Source: Flavobacteriaceae bacterium (GTDB lineage: Bacteria; Bacteroidota; Bacteroidia; Flavobacteriales; Weeksellaceae). Taken from it: a stretch of 64,000 nucleotides of DNA. Positions 62,185 to 64,000 of the stretch are shown in pieces; the first letter of the stretch is position 1, and each line of letters starts with the position of its first letter. The stretch spans positions 1-64,000 of the forward strand of contig JAAYKY010000012.1 in the NCBI GenBank assembly GCA_012522185.1, given 5' to 3'. Below the pieces are notes generated by a model. That model saw only the letters and a program-made list of their open reading frames with translations, had not been told where the DNA came from and did not search any database. Made by a program: the position numbers and the translations under genes.

Positions 62185-63903
62185 ATGAAAAATCTTGTGA
62201 ATTTTTTGCTGTTTTTAGCTTTTTTAAACTTGCCCGCATTTCTTTTTGCACAAAAAATAACGGATTTGGCACAAATGTCTTATGAGGAATTAAACAATAA
62301 GTATAATAATTTGGATAATAAGAAAGCAGAAGCAATTCTGTATGTGAATGCCTATATCTTAAAAGCGAAAATTGAAAATAATCCACTTCGTTTATTTTAT
62401 GGCTATAAAAGTGCTGCAGCTTTTTCTAACGATATAAAAAAACTTGCCTACGTGGACAGTATGGTTTGGGCAGCTGAAAACACAAAGGACAAAGATATTA
62501 TAGGCAGTGCCTGGCTTTCCAGGGGAGTTAATCTTTACAATCTCAGAAATTATACTTCAGCATTGGATGCGTACAATAAAGCCGAAGAACATTTAAAAGA
62601 AACGAAAGATGCCTATCTGAAATATAAAGTTTTGTATAATATTGCTTTGGTAAATGCTTATTTGGGACATCATGAAATAGCCATTTCAAAGTTTGAAGAA
62701 TGCAAAATACATTTTTATAATTCAATTGAAACATCAACGCATCCAAATGAAGAATACAACAACCGTAAATATTACCTTTTTACGCTCCACCGTTTGGCAA
62801 ATCTTTATCAATCCCTCGGACAATTAGGAAAGTCAAAGGAATTGATAGAAACTGGAATGAAAGAATCTTCTGATACAGAATTTTGGTACGAGAGAGCATT
62901 GTTGGAGAAAACTTTAGCGGTTCAGAAGTTTTACGAAGGAGATTACAAAATGTCTATGGGAATTTTAAAATCTCTTGTTCCTCTTTTCACAAAGGAAGAT
63001 AAATTTGACTGGGTCGCTGTTTCTTATTTTTACATAGGGAAGAATTTAGAATCCTCGCAAAAAGACAATGAAGCGATAGAATACTTCCAAAAAATAGACT
63101 CGATTTTTCAGAAAAGAAACTACCTCAATCCTGAGCTAAGGGAAGCTTATGAAATCTTACTGACTCATTATCGAGCCAAAGACAATCGAGAAAGCAAGTT
63201 GTATTACATAGAACGCTTGATTGAATTGAGCAAATTGATGGAAAAAGATTTTGTGTACCTCAATTCAACTTTGCACAAAAAGAAAGAATTTGAAACCGCC
63301 AATTTAATTTTGGAGAAAAAACAAATAGAGAAGAGTAGTCAATCTCAATCACTTTTTTATCAAATTTTGATTGGAATAGCAGGAATTTTAGTGATAGCAA
63401 TCTCTGTTAAATTGTATGTAAGCCACAGAAAAAACAAGCAATTAAAACTCTTGTTAGACCGTCCAAAAATAAAGTCTCTCACAGAAGAATTGACCGAAGA
63501 AAAGTCCATAGAATCCAATAAATTACCCATTGAAAAAATCAATGAACTGCTCGAAAAATTAAAAAGTTTTGAAAGAGAAAAAGAATTTAATGAGCCGGGA
63601 CTTACGATTGAAATCCTGTCCAAAAAATTGGAAACAAATAGTCGTTACTTATCTTTTGTGATAAACAATCATTTGGGAAAAAACTTCAATGCCTATCTAA
63701 ACGAACTCAGAATAAACCATTTGATTGACGAACTTAAATCGAATCCGTCCATGAGAACCTTGAAGATGGATGAATTGGCCAAAAAATCGGGTTATGCCAA
63801 TCGGCAAAGTTTTTCCCGAGCATTTCGCTCAGTAACCAAAGTTTCACCTGCTTACTTTATTGAGAATATATCAGAATTCAAAGAAGAAGAAATCTTTGTT
63901 TGA
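62185..63903 (+). CDS. Membrane-spanning TPR-AraC transcriptional regulator
   Basis: This 572-residue protein has an N-terminal signal/anchor (about 1-22, ending LFAQ). A large periplasmic helical region follows at about 25-385 with TPR-like repeats (YTSALDAYNKAEEHLK, HHEIAISKFEECK, DNEAIEYFQKID). One membrane helix is at about 391-411, and a cytoplasmic AraC-type double HTH at about 465-565 ends in AKKSGYANRQSFSRAFRSVTKVSPAYF. This one-component design, a periplasmic sensor directly joined to a DNA-binding domain, is common in Flavobacteriia. By position its target is the divergent peptide-GLPGLI operon. A near-consensus -7 box (TAAGTTTA, 62154-62161) lies upstream. Confidence 0.9.
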   Translation: MKNLVNFLLFLAFLNLPAFLFAQKITDLAQMSYEELNNKYNNLDNKKAEAILYVNAYILKAKIENNPLRLFYGYKSAAAFSNDIKKLAYVDSMVWAAENTKDKDIIGSAWLSRGVNLYNLRNYTSALDAYNKAEEHLKETKDAYLKYKVLYNIALVNAYLGHHEIAISKFEECKIHFYNSIETSTHPNEEYNNRKYYLFTLHRLANLYQSLGQLGKSKELIETGMKESSDTEFWYERALLEKTLAVQKFYEGDYKMSMGILKSLVPLFTKEDKFDWVAVSYFYIGKNLESSQKDNEAIEYFQKIDSIFQKRNYLNPELREAYEILLTHYRAKDNRESKLYYIERLIELSKLMEKDFVYLNSTLHKKKEFETANLILEKKQIEKSSQSQSLFYQILIGIAGILVIAISVKLYVSHRKNKQLKLLLDRPKIKSLTEELTEEKSIESNKLPIEKINELLEKLKSFEREKEFNEPGLTIEILSKKLETNSRYLSFVINNHLGKNFNAYLNELRINHLIDELKSNPSMRTLKMDELAKKSGYANRQSFSRAFRSVTKVSPAYFIENISEFKEEEIFV

Positions 63904-63919
63904 TTAGATCTTTAAAGAA

Positions 63920-63948
63920 AAACCCACAAATCAAAGACTTGTGGGTTT
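63920..63948. terminator. Bidirectional terminator after the TPR-AraC gene
   Basis: A perfect 10-bp stem (63920-63929 with 63939-63948) has the better T-run on the minus strand. It fits a convergent gene ending just to the right as well as the AraC gene ending 17 bases to the left. Confidence 0.75.
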
Positions 63949-63951
63949 ATA

Positions 63952-64000
63952 TTAATTTGCAATTATACTTTCATTTTCCTTGTCCAAATAAGTCTGAACA
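63952..64000 (-). CDS. Possible 3' end of a minus-strand gene (partial)
   Basis: On the minus strand a frame enters at the window edge and reads VQTYLDKENESIIAN before a TAA stop at 63952-63954, directly before the terminator. Sixteen codons are too few to name it. Another frame also stops nearby, so the frame choice is tentative. Confidence 0.3.
   Translation of the reverse strand, partial: VQTYLDKENESIIAN

Noticed and set aside
1-64000. tRNA, rRNA, CRISPR, insertion sequence or prophage
   Set aside because: I looked for cloverleaf-like GTTCRA blocks, regularly spaced repeats, transposase or integrase motifs and terminal inverted repeats by eye and found none. A tRNAscan or Infernal run would be decisive.

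Overview
The window reads as chromosome of a Bacteroidota bacterium, class Flavobacteriia, possibly close to Weeksellaceae (the family level is a guess). The reasons are moderate-to-low GC, frequent copies of the Bacteroidota promoter element TAnnTTTG 10-30 bases before start codons, almost no Shine-Dalgarno sequences, many short-leader lipoproteins, a TonB-type receptor, GLPGLI and DUF1573 proteins, a zinc-free (type B) L31, and the order rsfS-ftsH-LUD-cdsA-psd. I see no rRNA, tRNA, CRISPR array, insertion sequence or prophage.

Layout. 0.1-8.7 kb: a beta-helix lipoprotein, rpmE2, an acyl-CoA ligase, a small acidic protein overlapping a MATE exporter, a DUF1573 protein and valS. 8.8-14.9 kb: a small unknown protein, then a complete seven-subunit Mrp/Mnh cation/proton antiporter operon (A-G) with overlapping or abutting genes. 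14.9-21.3 kb: an alpha/beta hydrolase with the tRNA methylthiotransferase mtaB, then two lipoproteins, a membrane protein, a NarL-type two-component pair and a secreted YceI protein. 21.5-27 kb: a class-C-beta-lactamase-fold hydrolase, a small membrane protein, an M3 peptidase, and an rhlE-type helicase with a long structured leader. 27.3-33 kb: the rsfS-ftsH-LUD-cdsA-psd-lipoprotein operon (ribosome silencing, membrane proteolysis, phospholipid synthesis), with birA divergent. 33-44.7 kb: a TonB receptor with a CxxC in its plug plus a secreted thioredoxin and an ankyrin protein; yaaA; a truncated secreted-protein remnant; a Sua5/YciO-family protein; an M28 peptidase; two paralogous small lipoproteins; truA overlapping an ABC exporter; DUF2905, a phosphoesterase, an aldo/keto reductase and DUF2200. 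44.8-51.8 kb: a GbsR/MarR regulator plus a tripartite RND efflux operon, with a cytoplasmic YceI protein divergent. 51.8-55 kb: an Omp85-type barrel and selO.

55-64 kb is the most unusual part. A membrane-spanning TPR/AraC regulator faces a probable six-gene operon on the opposite strand: a small secreted four-cysteine peptide, a double-domain GLPGLI protein, three single-domain GLPGLI proteins and a large outer-membrane beta-barrel of the TonB-receptor type. The divergent region holds a 10-bp direct repeat with a 22-bp period and an overlapping 9-bp palindrome. This is the arrangement expected of an AraC-family operator, and it sits just upstream of a plausible promoter for the peptide gene. 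I treat this as a candidate undescribed regulated cell-envelope system; its function cannot be read from the sequence.

Start codons were revised from the longest open frame wherever a promoter element or the protein's N-terminus argued for it, including several TTG and GTG starts.
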